Position numbers and translations under genes: made by a program. Below the pieces are notes generated by a model. The model saw only the letters and a program-made list of their open reading frames with translations. It was not told the origin of the DNA and did no database searches. Below are positions 1 through 7,758 of a stretch of 64,000 nt of DNA, in pieces (position 1 is the first letter of the stretch; each line of letters opens with the position of its first letter). This DNA comes from JARRPM01 sp963792815. Lineage in GTDB: Bacteria; Pseudomonadota; Gammaproteobacteria; Pseudomonadales; Halieaceae. The DNA lies in NCBI GenBank assembly GCA_963792815.1, contig CAWBXR010000011.1, forward strand, positions 248,001 to 312,000. Direction: 5' to 3'.

Positions 1-240
1 GAAAACCGTGCGCTCCACATCAGGCTGCAGGCGCCCGACGCAGGCTTCGCTGCAGGCTTTACCGTCCTCTTGCCAGTGAACGTCAAACAGCAGGGTGACG
101 TTCGACATGCCGCTGGACTCGGGGATGGTCAGCGCGGGAATGTGCACCGGGTGCCCGCGCTGACTGGACAGCCAGGATTCGAGTTTTTTGCGGGTGGCCT
201 CGGTATCCTGGATCAGCGGGGTAGGACGTTCATTTTCCAT
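1..240 (-). CDS. Phosphotransferase (APH/ACAD10-like kinase family), 5' part only
   Basis: The first 80 codons of a gene that runs off the left edge of the window. My translation begins MENERPTPLIQ and contains SGMSNVTLLFDVHW. This resembles the N-terminal lobe of the aminoglycoside-phosphotransferase-like proteins that often accompany acyl-CoA dehydrogenases, where a G-M-S-N-x-T-L-L-F-D stretch forms the nucleotide loop. The catalytic HxD and DFG-like region lies outside the window, so activity cannot be judged. The ATG at 238-240 is the first start after the stop codons upstream. No strong Shine-Dalgarno is visible. A near-palindrome lies 17-43 bases upstream and may be its operator. The family call comes from memory of the motif and is moderate. 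Confidence 0.6.
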   Translation of the reverse strand, partial: MENERPTPLIQDTEATRKKLESWLSSQRGHPVHIPALTIPESSGMSNVTLLFDVHWQEDGKACSEACVGRLQPDVERTVF

Positions 241-256
241 CAGTTCAATCTGCTGT

Positions 257-283
257 GGCAATACACTTCCGGAGTATATTGCC
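257..283. promoter_or_regulatory. Palindromic operator candidate
   Basis: A 27-bp near-palindrome with perfect 7-bp outer arms GGCAATA / TATTGCC (257-263, 277-283) and further internal symmetry around TCCGGA; about 22 of 27 positions match its own reverse complement. It sits just upstream of the minus-strand gene that starts at 240, where a repressor site would be expected. The cognate regulator is unknown. Confidence 0.4.
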
Positions 284-524
284 GCGGATGGCAGCTGGCT
301 ACCGCCTCGCCCGGGGCTATTTTCCAGGCGCCTGGACCAGGGTCGAACGAGTTAAGTGCACACGGGCATTTGTCCCCCGGCGACAAGATGCTAAAGTAGC
401 CGGGGCGTGGCGAACAGGCTGGCGGGGCAGCTGGCAGTCAGCTGCGCCTGCGCCATGGAAACCGATCTGGCATGAGCATAAACGCAGTGTGCAATAACGC
501 ACTGCAAACACCGGGGGACGTGTT

Positions 525-1682
525 TTGAGAATTACCGAATGGTTGAAAATCCTGGCGACTGAGGGCGGGTCCGACCTCTACCTGAGTACGGGCGCGCCAC
601 CCTGTGCCAAGTTCCAGGGCCAGCTCAAGCCGATTGCCAGCGAGATCATGCAGCCGGGTGAGATCAAGGAAATAGCCTACGAGATCATGGACACCACCCA
701 GCAGGCTGAATTCGAACAGGAGCTGGAGATGAACCTGGCGACCTCTATTTCGGGTTACGGCCGGTTCCGGGTCAATATTTTTGTGCAGCGCAACGAGGTG
801 GGCATTGTGGCCCGGAACATCGTCGCTGAGATCCCCAGCTGGCAGTCACTGCGCCTGCCGCCCATTCTCACGGACGTGATGATGCGCAAGCGCGGCCTGG
901 TGTTGTTTGTGGGTGCAACCGGCTCGGGTAAGTCCACCTCGCTGGCGGCGCTGATCGACTATCGCAACAGTAACAGCAGCGGCCATATCGTAACTATCGA
1001 GGACCCGGTCGAATACGTGCATAACCACAAGAAGTCCATCGTCAACCAGCGCGAGGTGGGGGTGGATACCCGCAGCTGGCACAACGCCCTGAAAAATACC
1101 CTGCGCCAGGCGCCCGATGTGATCCTCATTGGAGAGATTCGCGACCGGGAAACCATGGAGCACGCCATAGCCTTTGCCGAGACCGGCCACCTGTGCATCT
1201 CGACGCTGCACGCCAACAACGCCAACCAGGCGCTGGACCGGATCATCAACTTTTTCCCCGAGGAGCGCCGCCAGCAACTGCTGATGGACCTGTCCCTGAA
1301 TATCCAGGCCTTCGTGTCACAGCGGCTGATTCCCACCGTGGACGGCAAGCGCTGTGCCGCCATCGAGGTGTTGCTGGGCACACCGCTTATCGCCGATCTC
1401 ATCCTGCGGGGTGAAATCGACGGGGTGAAGGAGGTGATGCGCAAGTCCGAGAATATCGGCATGAAGACTTTTGATACTGCGCTGTTCGAGCTCTACCAGG
1501 AGGGGCTCATCTCGGAAGAGGAGGCGGTGCGCAATTCCGACTCGGCCAATAACGTCCGGCTCAAGATCAAATTCGCCAAGGAGAGTGGTTCGGCCGGGGT
1601 CGGCAAAAGCGGCGGCGACCTCGGTGGCCTGAGCCTGGCGGACCTTGATGAGGACAATGGCACCAGCTTCCTGAACCCATAG
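525..1682 (+). CDS. pilU: Type IV pilus retraction ATPase PilU (PilT/PilU family)
   Basis: Hexameric cytoplasmic ATPase that helps power type IV pilus retraction, supporting twitching and DNA uptake. The 385 residues match the usual PilU length. An N-terminal PAS-like region is followed by a Walker A at about 130-138 (GATGSGKST), an Asp box around TIEDPVEY, a Walker B region around DVILIGEIRDRETM, and a His box TGHLCISTLHANNA. The last ~35 residues form a Gly/Ser-rich tail. PilU rather than PilT is chosen from overall similarity (GHIVTIEDPVEY, NQREVGVDTRSW) and the longer C-terminus; pilT is not adjacent in the window. The start is a TTG with GGGGGA at 513-518, six bases upstream, and no ATG fits better. 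The next gene converges on it. Confidence 0.88.
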   Translation: MRITEWLKILATEGGSDLYLSTGAPPCAKFQGQLKPIASEIMQPGEIKEIAYEIMDTTQQAEFEQELEMNLATSISGYGRFRVNIFVQRNEVGIVARNIVAEIPSWQSLRLPPILTDVMMRKRGLVLFVGATGSGKSTSLAALIDYRNSNSSGHIVTIEDPVEYVHNHKKSIVNQREVGVDTRSWHNALKNTLRQAPDVILIGEIRDRETMEHAIAFAETGHLCISTLHANNANQALDRIINFFPEERRQQLLMDLSLNIQAFVSQRLIPTVDGKRCAAIEVLLGTPLIADLILRGEIDGVKEVMRKSENIGMKTFDTALFELYQEGLISEEEAVRNSDSANNVRLKIKFAKESGSAGVGKSGGDLGGLSLADLDEDNGTSFLNP

Positions 1683-1690
1683 GGGCGCGC

Positions 1691-2050
1691 TCAGTACTCC
1701 ATCTCGACCAGCAGCGAGGTCCAGCTGTCTATATCGGAGCCGCCGGCGTTGAGGAGCGCGAACCCGGCTGACCATCCCGTTTCAGGCGGCTGGTTCGCCA
1801 GGCACCACCTGACCTCACCGGCAAGGTACAGCGTGTCGTCCGTCTGCGGCAGTTCGACGCCTATTTGCAGAATCGCCCCGACCACCAGTTCATGCTCCAG
1901 GCTGACGCGCAGGCCGCCCCGGGACACGTCCAGTGTTTTGCAGACGGCGACCTTGCCCGCCGTGGCGTTGCCGACCCCGGGTGATACCAGCTCAATAAAT
2001 ACCTTGTTCTCCACGGGAAGTCGCAAATGTCTGCGCTGTTCTTCTGGCAT
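1691..2050 (-). CDS. PilZ domain protein (cyclic di-GMP binding)
   Basis: A 119-residue single PilZ domain. The c-di-GMP signature is intact: an arginine motif near the N-terminus (RRHLR, residues 6-10) and D-x-S-x-x-G as DVSRGG about 37 residues later, followed by the predicted beta-barrel. It is expected to act as a small cytosolic effector that changes conformation on c-di-GMP binding. It is the last gene of a minus-strand run starting with the MoxR ATPase, 26 bases after the DUF1631 gene, and converges on pilU. The proximity suggests, without proving, a link to pili or surface behaviour. Confidence 0.82.
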   Translation of the reverse strand: MPEEQRRHLRLPVENKVFIELVSPGVGNATAGKVAVCKTLDVSRGGLRVSLEHELVVGAILQIGVELPQTDDTLYLAGEVRWCLANQPPETGWSAGFALLNAGGSDIDSWTSLLVEMEY

Positions 2051-2076
2051 GGCTGTATATCCTCTTCCCGAAACGC

Positions 2077-3984
2077 CTAGTTATCGGATTGCTGCTTCGC
2101 CCTGCTTATTTCGTCTCTGAAGCTCGACCTGGTTTCCATTACGTCAACCATCCCGCTTTCCATCAGTGCCAGCAGCTCCTGGCTATTGAGCTGTCGCATC
2201 CTGATGCCACTGCGGTTTACGAAGATATAGGTATTTTGCGCCCGGTCGTGCACCGCGAGTTTCGCCAGGAGGGGGGTGTCGCCGTCATGAAAACCCAACC
2301 AGGTACCCATGAGGAGATTGAGTTCAGGCTTCACTACCGCGTCGCGAGCGCTGTCAGCTGCCTGGCCCGCCGCAGTTGCCGGTGTGGCTCTTGCGACGGG
2401 TGCCTGCGGAGCCTCCTGCTCTCGCTTCCGTCGCAGCGCCTCGTCCCATTCCCTCTGGAGTTCCTCGGCTTCGCGCTGCTCGCGCTCCAGCTCCTCAATT
2501 TCCTCCAGGTTTCGTTCCTGTTCGGTATTCCGCCCGGCGGCTTCCTCGGTTTGCAGGCGCCGTTGTTCCTTCTCCGCCTGCCTGGTTTGGACCGCCGCGG
2601 AGTCCAGCATGGTATCAAGTTCGGTCACGCTCTCTATGCCCGCCGCACAGGCCAGCGACCGGCTGAAACTCGCGCCGCTGTCGAGTTTCGATACCTTGCC
2701 GCACTCAAGCAGCCCGGCGAACTCCTCGAAACTTTGCTGGAACACCCGGATACCCGCCAGGTTGGCGAAGAGCAACCCTCCGGCGCCGACTGTGCGCGAT
2801 ACCAGCTGTACCCGCAGCGGTTTACCCTCATCTTTTTCCACACAGAACCACTGGCCCGTCTCGATCGAGTCCAGGGCGTCGTTGGCAGTATCGATCGTTT
2901 CCTGTGCCGCGACCGGGACCGGATCCGCCAGATCCATATCAAGGGGCTGCTTGCGCAGCACCTGCATGAGAGCAAACTCTACCGTGCCTGTAGTTTGCTC
3001 GACTGTCTCGCTCTGATGCTGCACGCTCAGCAGCCAGCGCTTCAGCTCCCTGGGCAGTCGGCGTACGGTCTCAAACAGCTGCTGACGCCTCTCGGGCGCA
3101 TCCTCGTCATCGATCGGCTGGAGGGAATTCAGCAGGGTTCTGGTTGTTTCGCTCATGTGAGCCCACTGTTCTGACTCCGCCCCAAACTTCAGCAGCACTA
3201 GTTGGGCACTGTCGTACCAGTGGCCCTTGAGAAATTCGCCTATGCCAGGTGGGACCTTGAATTGCTCCAGCCCGGCGTTGATCATGCCGGCTGCGACCCA
3301 CTTCGCCTCGGCGGTCCTGGCTTTGCCCTGTTCGGTTTCGATGGTGCGCTGCGCCATTCTGCCCGCGCGCGCCAGTTCCCGCTCGCCAGCCGTAATCACC
3401 CTGGCGCACACAGCCGCGAGATCGGAATCCTCTGCATCAAAGCAGGCAACCACCTCCTCAACCGCGCCAGAGAGCTGCTTGCGCAAAGGTTCGCCCACCC
3501 GCCCCAGCCTCGCCTGCCAGCCCACTGCTGCGAGTTGCAGCGTATCCAGCATCTGGTGCAAGGGGTGACGACCGGCTACCAGAAAGTCCGGGTCGGTGAT
3601 CGCCAGTTTTGCGGCGAGAGGCTTGAGACGCCGCAGCTCCGAACGCAGGGGCTCTTCCAGGGGGAAAGCTGTTTCCCAGCGATCGAAAGCGGCCCCCAGC
3701 CACTTGAGTACCGCAGCGTTTTCTCCGGCTGGCACGGCGGGATCGCCGATGGCCTCGGTCTGGGCCTGGACCGAATCCAGTGGGCCAGACTCGAGATGGT
3801 CGGCGCTGCGCAGGTAACCAATCAGTTCACCCAACCCCATTGATTGCACGCTTGGCGCGCTCGGTACCTCTGCGATATAGCGATGTATCACCGACTCATG
3901 CAGTGAACAGGGCAGGGGGAAATGTGCGGCTGTCAGTTTCAGTTGTTCAGTTTCCAGATGATCAGGCCGATCAGGTAAACCCAA
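2077..3984 (-). CDS. DUF1631 family protein with two tandem C-terminal modules
   Basis: A 635-residue soluble protein of unknown function. Its C-terminal pattern (GTWLGFHDG, FVNRSGIRMRQLN, then a short acidic stretch) fits the DUF1631 proteins common in Pseudomonas relatives. The same module occurs twice: once around residues 385-455 (GQWFCVEKDEG, FANLAGIRVFQQS) and once at the C-terminus. A highly charged Glu/Arg-rich coiled coil separates the copies. No signal peptide or membrane segment is seen. The annotated start overlaps the zinc-ribbon gene upstream by 46 bases; a GTG about 31 codons in is a possible alternative. It lies in the MoxR-VWA-zinc ribbon-PilZ run and is probably co-transcribed with it. 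Confidence 0.72.
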   Translation of the reverse strand: MGLPDRPDHLETEQLKLTAAHFPLPCSLHESVIHRYIAEVPSAPSVQSMGLGELIGYLRSADHLESGPLDSVQAQTEAIGDPAVPAGENAAVLKWLGAAFDRWETAFPLEEPLRSELRRLKPLAAKLAITDPDFLVAGRHPLHQMLDTLQLAAVGWQARLGRVGEPLRKQLSGAVEEVVACFDAEDSDLAAVCARVITAGERELARAGRMAQRTIETEQGKARTAEAKWVAAGMINAGLEQFKVPPGIGEFLKGHWYDSAQLVLLKFGAESEQWAHMSETTRTLLNSLQPIDDEDAPERRQQLFETVRRLPRELKRWLLSVQHQSETVEQTTGTVEFALMQVLRKQPLDMDLADPVPVAAQETIDTANDALDSIETGQWFCVEKDEGKPLRVQLVSRTVGAGGLLFANLAGIRVFQQSFEEFAGLLECGKVSKLDSGASFSRSLACAAGIESVTELDTMLDSAAVQTRQAEKEQRRLQTEEAAGRNTEQERNLEEIEELEREQREAEELQREWDEALRRKREQEAPQAPVARATPATAAGQAADSARDAVVKPELNLLMGTWLGFHDGDTPLLAKLAVHDRAQNTYIFVNRSGIRMRQLNSQELLALMESGMVDVMETRSSFRDEISRAKQQSDN

Positions 3985-4142
3985 AGTCCGACCAGCAGGG
4001 CCAGCCGCAGCTTACCGCTCTTTGGCGCCGCCACCTTCTGCGTGGATACCCCGCCAAGGTTGAAGGACCCGCAGGCCGGGCAGCTGCCGTCCTGACCACT
4101 TTTAGTTCCGCGGTAGCTGCAGTCTTTGCAGATATAAGTCAT
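3939..4142 (-). CDS. Small zinc-ribbon membrane protein
   Basis: A 67-residue protein with two CxxC knuckles in the first 25 residues (CKDC and CPAC), forming a zinc-ribbon fold, then a short basic linker and one hydrophobic segment (about residues 45-62) ending in KLNN. The layout suggests a cytoplasmic zinc ribbon anchored by a single C-terminal transmembrane helix. It lies 8 bases after the VWA gene and overlaps the DUF1631 gene, so all are likely translated from one mRNA. The function is not recognised. Confidence 0.72.
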   Translation of the reverse strand: MTYICKDCSYRGTKSGQDGSCPACGSFNLGGVSTQKVAAPKSGKLRLALLVGLWVYLIGLIIWKLNN

Positions 4143-4150
4143 GGGAGGAC

Positions 4151-5575
4151 CTAGCTGGTGCTTTTCAGGAGTTGGTCGACGATACGCTCAAGTTGCTTAA
4201 GGTTATTGCATTCAGCGCTAAAATGACAGGCGCTCTGGTAGCGCTGCATCTCCGAGTCGCCGCTGCCCCAGGCCCGGCGGGATTCGGGGTTCAACCAGAT
4301 GACCTGTTTGGCGCGCTGGTAGATACCCTGCATGATATCCAGCCTGGGATCGCCGTTGTTGTTGCGTGCATCACCCAGGATGATGACGGTGGTGTTGCTG
4401 TTGATGTCGTCCAGCGCGAGCCTGGCGAAATCCTGCAGGCTGCTGCCGTAGTCCGTGGCGCCGCCGTACTTGCGGTTCACCAGGTCGATAGCCTTCTCCA
4501 CCGGGTAATCGTCAAAAAATGCGCTGACCTCCCCCAGGTGGCTGGAGAACGCGAAGCTGCGCACCTTGGGCAATACGTCCTGCAGGCTGTACAGAAATAG
4601 CAGGAGAAACTTGGCGTAGGCGGCGACCGAACCGCTGACATCGCATACCGCGAGTATCTGTGGCTTTTCCTTGCGGACCTGGCGCCAGTAGGTATTGAAC
4701 AGCACGCCATCATTGGCGATGCCCCTGCGGATGGTCTTGCCCATGTTCAACTGGCCGCGCTTGATTTGCCGGCGCTTGCGGGAGTGCCTGCTCGCAAGTT
4801 TCTTCGCCATCTTGCGCACCAGTTCGTGTACCTTGTGCAGGTACATATGCTCGATGTTGTTGAGGCGGGTTTTGCTCAACACCTCGTCCATGAACTGGCG
4901 GGTTTTACCCTCGGCGTGCAGCAGGTATTCACGCTCGACGTGGGCGCGAACCTCCTCGCGCAAAATGTCCCGGTAGCGCTGCAGCTCGACGAGAGCGGGG
5001 TCCCCCAGCCGCTCCAGCTCGATCACCGCGCCGCGCAGCTGCTCCTCCCCCATTTCATCGAGTATTTTGCGGGTAAACTGGCCTTTTTGCGTGAACAGTT
5101 GCATTTGCCGCAGTCCGACCCGTTCCGCGGCGCGGCCGATGGCGACCGTCAGCTCGTTGCGGTCGTTGCCTACCAGGCTTTGCATCAAGGGCGACTCGAG
5201 TAATGCCGCCACGCTGGCGTTATCCGCCGCGGCGGCGCTCAGCGCCGATACCTCGCCTGTTCCGGCGCCCTGGCCTTCCGCCCCCGGGGGAGGCTCCCCC
5301 GGCGCGGCTGCGCTGTCGGGATCCTCGTCGATGCCCGACCCGGGCCGGGAAAAGTTCGCCAGGCGCTGGTCAAAGTAACGGTCGAAGCAGGTGAGGAAAA
5401 TGGCCTCCTCGTCCGGTGTCTTGGCCAGCGTCATCGCCAGCCCGTCGCGCAGGAGGCTGCGATCCGAGTAGCCGAGCGTCGTCGCCACCGCCATCGCATC
5501 CAGTGTTTCTGCCGGCGATACCCGGACATCGTGGGTGCGCAGAACCTGGATGAAGCTGACGAGGTTTGATTGCAT
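4151..5575 (-). CDS. VWA domain (CoxE-like) protein, partner of MoxR ATPase
   Basis: A 474-residue cytosolic protein of the CoxE/VWA family that works with MoxR AAA+ ATPases as a chaperone or metal-insertion pair. The N-terminal half is helical, with an acidic, Pro/Ala-rich linker at about 80-120. The C-terminal von Willebrand A domain has an intact MIDAS start DVSGS (Asp312, Ser314, Ser316), a central TDYGS and a later ILGDARNN. The gene follows moxR by 14 bases. The target of the pair is not known here; CoxE/CoxD pairs mature carbon-monoxide dehydrogenase-type enzymes, but none is encoded nearby. Confidence 0.84.
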   Translation of the reverse strand: MQSNLVSFIQVLRTHDVRVSPAETLDAMAVATTLGYSDRSLLRDGLAMTLAKTPDEEAIFLTCFDRYFDQRLANFSRPGSGIDEDPDSAAAPGEPPPGAEGQGAGTGEVSALSAAAADNASVAALLESPLMQSLVGNDRNELTVAIGRAAERVGLRQMQLFTQKGQFTRKILDEMGEEQLRGAVIELERLGDPALVELQRYRDILREEVRAHVEREYLLHAEGKTRQFMDEVLSKTRLNNIEHMYLHKVHELVRKMAKKLASRHSRKRRQIKRGQLNMGKTIRRGIANDGVLFNTYWRQVRKEKPQILAVCDVSGSVAAYAKFLLLFLYSLQDVLPKVRSFAFSSHLGEVSAFFDDYPVEKAIDLVNRKYGGATDYGSSLQDFARLALDDINSNTTVIILGDARNNNGDPRLDIMQGIYQRAKQVIWLNPESRRAWGSGDSEMQRYQSACHFSAECNNLKQLERIVDQLLKSTS

Positions 5576-5589
5576 GCCCGGCTCGCCCG

Positions 5590-6522
5590 TCAGTTATGGC
5601 TCAACAGGGCGCGCAGTTCGGCATCGGCGGCCTCGATGTCGTCCTCGTATTTGAGCAGGACATTCATTGTGCTTCTCACCAGCTCCTCATCGAGCTGGCC
5701 CGCGTGAAGCAGCAGCAGGCTGCGGGCCCAGTCGATGGTCTCGGATATGGCGGGTGATTTTTTCAGGTCGAGCTGGCGCAGGGAGTGCACGAACTCCACC
5801 AGTTGGTGGCGCAGTTGCGCATCCACGTCAGGCACCCGGCTGCGCACGATGCGCTCTTCCAGTTCCACCGAGGGGAACGGAATATACAGATGCAGGCAGC
5901 GCCGCTTGAGGGCGTCGGAGATATCCCGGGTGTTGTTACTGGTGAGGAAGACCATGGGCGAGGTGCGGGCCTTGATGGTGCCGATCTCGGGAATGGATAT
6001 CTGGTAGTCAGACAGGATCTCCAGCAACAACGACTCGAACTCGTAATCCGATTTATCGATCTCATCTATCAACAGTATGGCGCCGCGCTCCTGCTGCATG
6101 GCCTTGAGCAGCGGCCTCGGTTCGAGGAAGTCCTCGGAGTAGAAAATATCGCCGAACTGGTGCAGCCGTTCAACCGATTCGGCCAGGCCCTTGGCCCCCT
6201 TGAGCAGGTCCCCGAGTTTTTCCTTCAACACCTGGGTGTACAGCAGTTGCTTGCCGTACTTCCATTCGTACAGGGCCTTGGCCTCGTCCAGCCCCTCGTA
6301 ACACTGCAGGCGAATCAGCGGGAGGTCGAGCAGCATGGCGGTGGTTTTTGCCAGCTCGGTCTTGCCCACCCCCGGTGGCCCTTCCACCAGAATCGGTTTG
6401 CGTAACTGGAATGCCAGGAAAACGGCGGTCGCGATCTTTGGGCTGCAGATATAGCCGAAAGACTCGAAGCCCTGTTCGATCGCCTGGATCGAGGCCAGCT
6501 GGGGGAAGTTATCAATTTGCAC
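5590..6522 (-). CDS. MoxR-family AAA+ ATPase
   Basis: A 310-residue AAA+ ATPase of the MoxR/CoxD group. Walker A is GPPGVGKTEL (about residues 48-57), Walker B is ILLIDEIDK (about 152-160) and sensor 1 lies around LTSNNTRDIS. Such proteins form hexameric rings that remodel or metallate client enzymes together with the VWA partner encoded next. The start is a GTG at 6520-6522, preceded by AGAGG about seven bases away. It is the first gene of the five-gene minus-strand run and lies 71 bases downstream of moaA, separated by a GC hairpin without a T-run. Confidence 0.86.
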   Translation of the reverse strand: MQIDNFPQLASIQAIEQGFESFGYICSPKIATAVFLAFQLRKPILVEGPPGVGKTELAKTTAMLLDLPLIRLQCYEGLDEAKALYEWKYGKQLLYTQVLKEKLGDLLKGAKGLAESVERLHQFGDIFYSEDFLEPRPLLKAMQQERGAILLIDEIDKSDYEFESLLLEILSDYQISIPEIGTIKARTSPMVFLTSNNTRDISDALKRRCLHLYIPFPSVELEERIVRSRVPDVDAQLRHQLVEFVHSLRQLDLKKSPAISETIDWARSLLLLHAGQLDEELVRSTMNVLLKYEDDIEAADAELRALLSHN

Positions 6523-6568
6523 CGGGTTACCTCTTGTTACAGCAGGCCATTGTACATGTTAGAGCCTG

Positions 6569-6584
6569 CCCCGGTTAGCCGGGG
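6569..6584 (-). terminator. GC hairpin between moaA and moxR
   Basis: CCCCGG - TTAG - CCGGGG, a six-base-pair stem just after the moaA stop codon. No U-run follows on the transcript, so it may only attenuate transcription or stabilise the moaA 3' end. Confidence 0.3.
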
Positions 6585-6593
6585 TATCGCGGC

Positions 6594-7601
6594 CTAACCG
6601 CCGGTGGCATTCATGAAGCGGACGATTTGCGGCTCACTGCTGTCGTCAAAATGATGGCGCTCGGGCTTGAGTGACATGGCCCCGACGATGGCTTCCCTGA
6701 GGGCCCGGGGGGTGAAGCCTGGGTGGCGCAATACCGCGCGCAGGTCTACCGAATGCTCATTGCCCAGGCACAGCAGCAGGCGACCCTCCGCCGTCACCCG
6801 GACACGGTTGCACAGGTGGCAGAAGTTGTCGCTGTGGGGCGAGATGAAGCCGACACGGGTGGTGCTGCCGGGCAGGCTGTAATAGCGGGCGGGGCCATCG
6901 CTGCCGGTGGGGTCACCCAGGGAGTGCATGCTGTAACGCCGACCGATGAGGGTGCGCAATTCTGCGCTGCTGCAGAAGCTCAGCTTGCGGTCGTGCTCCA
7001 CGATATTACCCAGCGGCATCTCCTCGATGAAGGCAATATCGATACCGCGACGGTAGGCGTAATCCACCAGGTCCAGTACCTCGTCCTCGTTGCGCCCTTT
7101 GAGAATCACCGCGTTGAGCTTGATCTGCTCGAAGCCGCAGGCGATGGCGGCTTCGATTCCGGCCAGCACCTGGTCGAGGTTGCCGTGGCGGGTGAGCTGG
7201 CGAAAGCGACGGGGTTGCAGGCTGTCCAGGCTGATATTAATGCGCCTGACACCGTAGTCCCGCAGTTGTCGCGCCATACGCTGCAATTGGGAACCGTTGG
7301 TGGTGAGAACAAGCTGGTCCAGGCCCGGCAGCTGGCCCAGGCGTTTTACCAGGGTCAGTATGTCGTTGCGAATGAGCGGTTCACCGCCGGTCAGGCGGAT
7401 TTTGCCGACCCCCAGCTCGGTGAAGGCCTGGGCCACCTGGAAGTGTTCCTCCAGGGTCAACACCTGCGGTTTGGGTACGAAGGTCATTTTCTCGGTCATG
7501 CAGTACACGCAGCGAAAATCACAGCGGTCCGTGACCGACAGGCGGACATAGTCCACGCGGCGCGCAAAACGGTCTATCAGTGTGGAGGGGAGAGTCTGCA
7601 T
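6594..7601 (-). CDS. moaA: GTP 3',8-cyclase MoaA (molybdenum cofactor biosynthesis)
   Basis: Radical-SAM enzyme that converts GTP to 3',8-cyclo-GTP, the first step of molybdopterin synthesis. The 335 residues carry the N-terminal SAM cluster motif C27-x3-C31-x2-C34, the TGGEPL motif, and a C-terminal second cluster (FCHLCNRVRV followed by LLLC). The protein ends in Gly-Gly, the conserved C-terminal pair needed for activity in this family. No other moa gene is present in the window. It is transcribed toward the MoxR/VWA genes, whose homologues in other bacteria mature molybdenum hydroxylases, so the neighbourhood may be meaningful. Confidence 0.95.
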   Translation of the reverse strand: MQTLPSTLIDRFARRVDYVRLSVTDRCDFRCVYCMTEKMTFVPKPQVLTLEEHFQVAQAFTELGVGKIRLTGGEPLIRNDILTLVKRLGQLPGLDQLVLTTNGSQLQRMARQLRDYGVRRINISLDSLQPRRFRQLTRHGNLDQVLAGIEAAIACGFEQIKLNAVILKGRNEDEVLDLVDYAYRRGIDIAFIEEMPLGNIVEHDRKLSFCSSAELRTLIGRRYSMHSLGDPTGSDGPARYYSLPGSTTRVGFISPHSDNFCHLCNRVRVTAEGRLLLCLGNEHSVDLRAVLRHPGFTPRALREAIVGAMSLKPERHHFDDSSEPQIVRFMNATGG

Positions 7602-7758
7602 AGTGGGGGGCAGTGTAATCCTTCGGCCCGGCGGACTCTAGTGCGCAGGGGAATGCCCTCGCGCCGGGGTTTACACCATCGGATGGCTGGGACAGGATAT
7701 ACCCATAACGGACTTTGCCGGAATTCAGGCGGTCGACAACAGGAAGGGGACCCAAAAA

